Source of the DNA: Phytomonospora endophytica
Lineage (GTDB): Bacteria > Actinomycetota > Actinomycetes > Mycobacteriales > Micromonosporaceae
Reading direction: 5' to 3'
DNA: 64,000 nt
Assembly (NCBI RefSeq): GCF_014202425.1
Contig: NZ_JACHGT010000007.1
Span: 248,001-312,000, forward strand
In this document: piece after piece, positions 63,724-64,000 of the stretch
Layout of the letters: each line of letters starts with the position of its first letter
Numbering within the stretch: position 1 is the stretch's first letter
Made by a program: the position numbers and the translations under genes
The notes under the pieces: model-generated
Databases searched by the model: none
The model's input: only the letters and a program-made list of their open reading frames with translations
What the model was told of the DNA's origin: nothing

Positions 63724-64000
63724 TCGATCACCCTCAACGCCCGTGCGGCCGCTTCGGTGCGGGTACGGGCCCCCAGTTTGCGCATACCGGCGCGGATATG
63801 GGTCTCCACCGTCTCGGCGGAAATGCCCAGCTGTCCGGCGATCCGCCGCGTCGGTTCCCCCTCGGCGACGAGGCGCAGGACTTCGCTCTCCCGGTCGGTG
63901 AGTTCGTCCCCTGCGCGCGCTCCACGGCGGTCGCGGCGTACGTGGTGTCGCCGCAGCGCCCGGCGCGCCCGTCCCGCGAGGACGACGAGGCCGGAGGCGT
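63720..64000 (-). CDS. LuxR-type HTH regulator (C-terminal part)
   Basis: Cut by the right edge; 92 codons are visible plus stop. The LuxR helix-turn-helix is plain: L-T-D-R-E-S-E-V-L-R-L-V-A-E-G, then R-R-I-A-G-Q-L-G-I-S-A-E-T-V-E-T-H-I-R-A-G-M-R-K-L-G-A-R-T-R-T-E-A. A basic Arg-rich linker precedes it. The sensor or receiver half is outside the window. Its stop overlaps the next gene start. Confidence 0.88.
   Translation of the reverse strand, partial: ASGLVVLAGRARRALRRHHVRRDRRGARAGDELTDRESEVLRLVAEGEPTRRIAGQLGISAETVETHIRAGMRKLGARTRTEAAARALRVIE

Overview
The window is chromosomal DNA from a high-GC, Gram-positive actinomycete. The evidence is strong G/C bias at third codon positions, frequent GTG starts, ATGA/GTGA gene overlaps, Tat-type signal peptides, a SARP-family activator with NB-ARC and TPR domains, a LigC-type ATP-dependent DNA ligase, ROK regulators and a PknB-like membrane kinase. 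The species cannot be named from the sequence alone. The layout is ordinary housekeeping and metabolic DNA interrupted by one unusual locus.

Left part (1-26 kb). In order: the tail of a sulfite-oxidase-like molybdoenzyme; a metallo-beta-lactamase-fold protein paired with an FAD monooxygenase; a beta-propeller lactonase; an overlapping Ser/Thr kinase and FHA-HTH pair; an aspT-aspD-aspT operon for aspartate:alanine exchange and aspartate beta-decarboxylation; tRNA-Leu(GAG); an erythromycin-esterase-like protein; a Tat-exported 5'-nucleotidase; a ROK regulator next to a family 8 polysaccharide lyase with a LacI-type operator; a Ca2+/H+ antiporter; an AI-2E-family membrane protein; a ligC-Nudix pair; a VOC protein behind a near-perfect 24-bp palindrome; and a HEAT-repeat protein.

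Central locus (about 26.0-34.7 kb). This is the most interesting region. A tandem array of eleven intact, very short genes plus one decayed copy (29930-31685, minus strand) encodes near-identical peptides of 28-43 residues. Their shared N-terminus is close to KKIAIRKTETVRLTSAAQ followed by P-L-Y, and the short variable tails usually carry one Cys four residues after the Tyr. Downstream, on the same strand and with overlapping stops and starts, lie a PqqD-like/M50 site-2-protease fusion, a TPR protein and a flavin reductase. A divergent SARP regulator stands on the other side. I read this as a multi-precursor RiPP (or RiPP-like) system that I cannot place in a named class. Two array segments are tandem duplicates whose spacers fold into the same structure with compensatory base changes. 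Strong hairpins separate the array from the enzyme genes.

Right part (34.8-64 kb). In order: an acetyltransferase; a DUF2277 protein; an acetylxylan-esterase-like hydrolase; a PucR-type regulator; a secreted SGNH lipase and a PhoX-like protein; a four-gene adaptive DNA-alkylation cluster (Ada-AlkA fusion, Ogt, a 2-oxoglutarate oxygenase, a stand-alone Ada zinc domain); a PaiB-like protein; a winged-helix DNA-binding protein; two MFS transporters; a Gfo/Idh/MocA dehydrogenase divergent from a second ROK regulator; an amidase; an EamA transporter; peptide deformylase; a 1.4-kb gene-free mosaic of GC-rich repeats; proC; cydAB with a doubled operator; a PlsC-like acyltransferase; a secreted Pro-rich protein; and two overlapping HTH regulators that run off the right edge.
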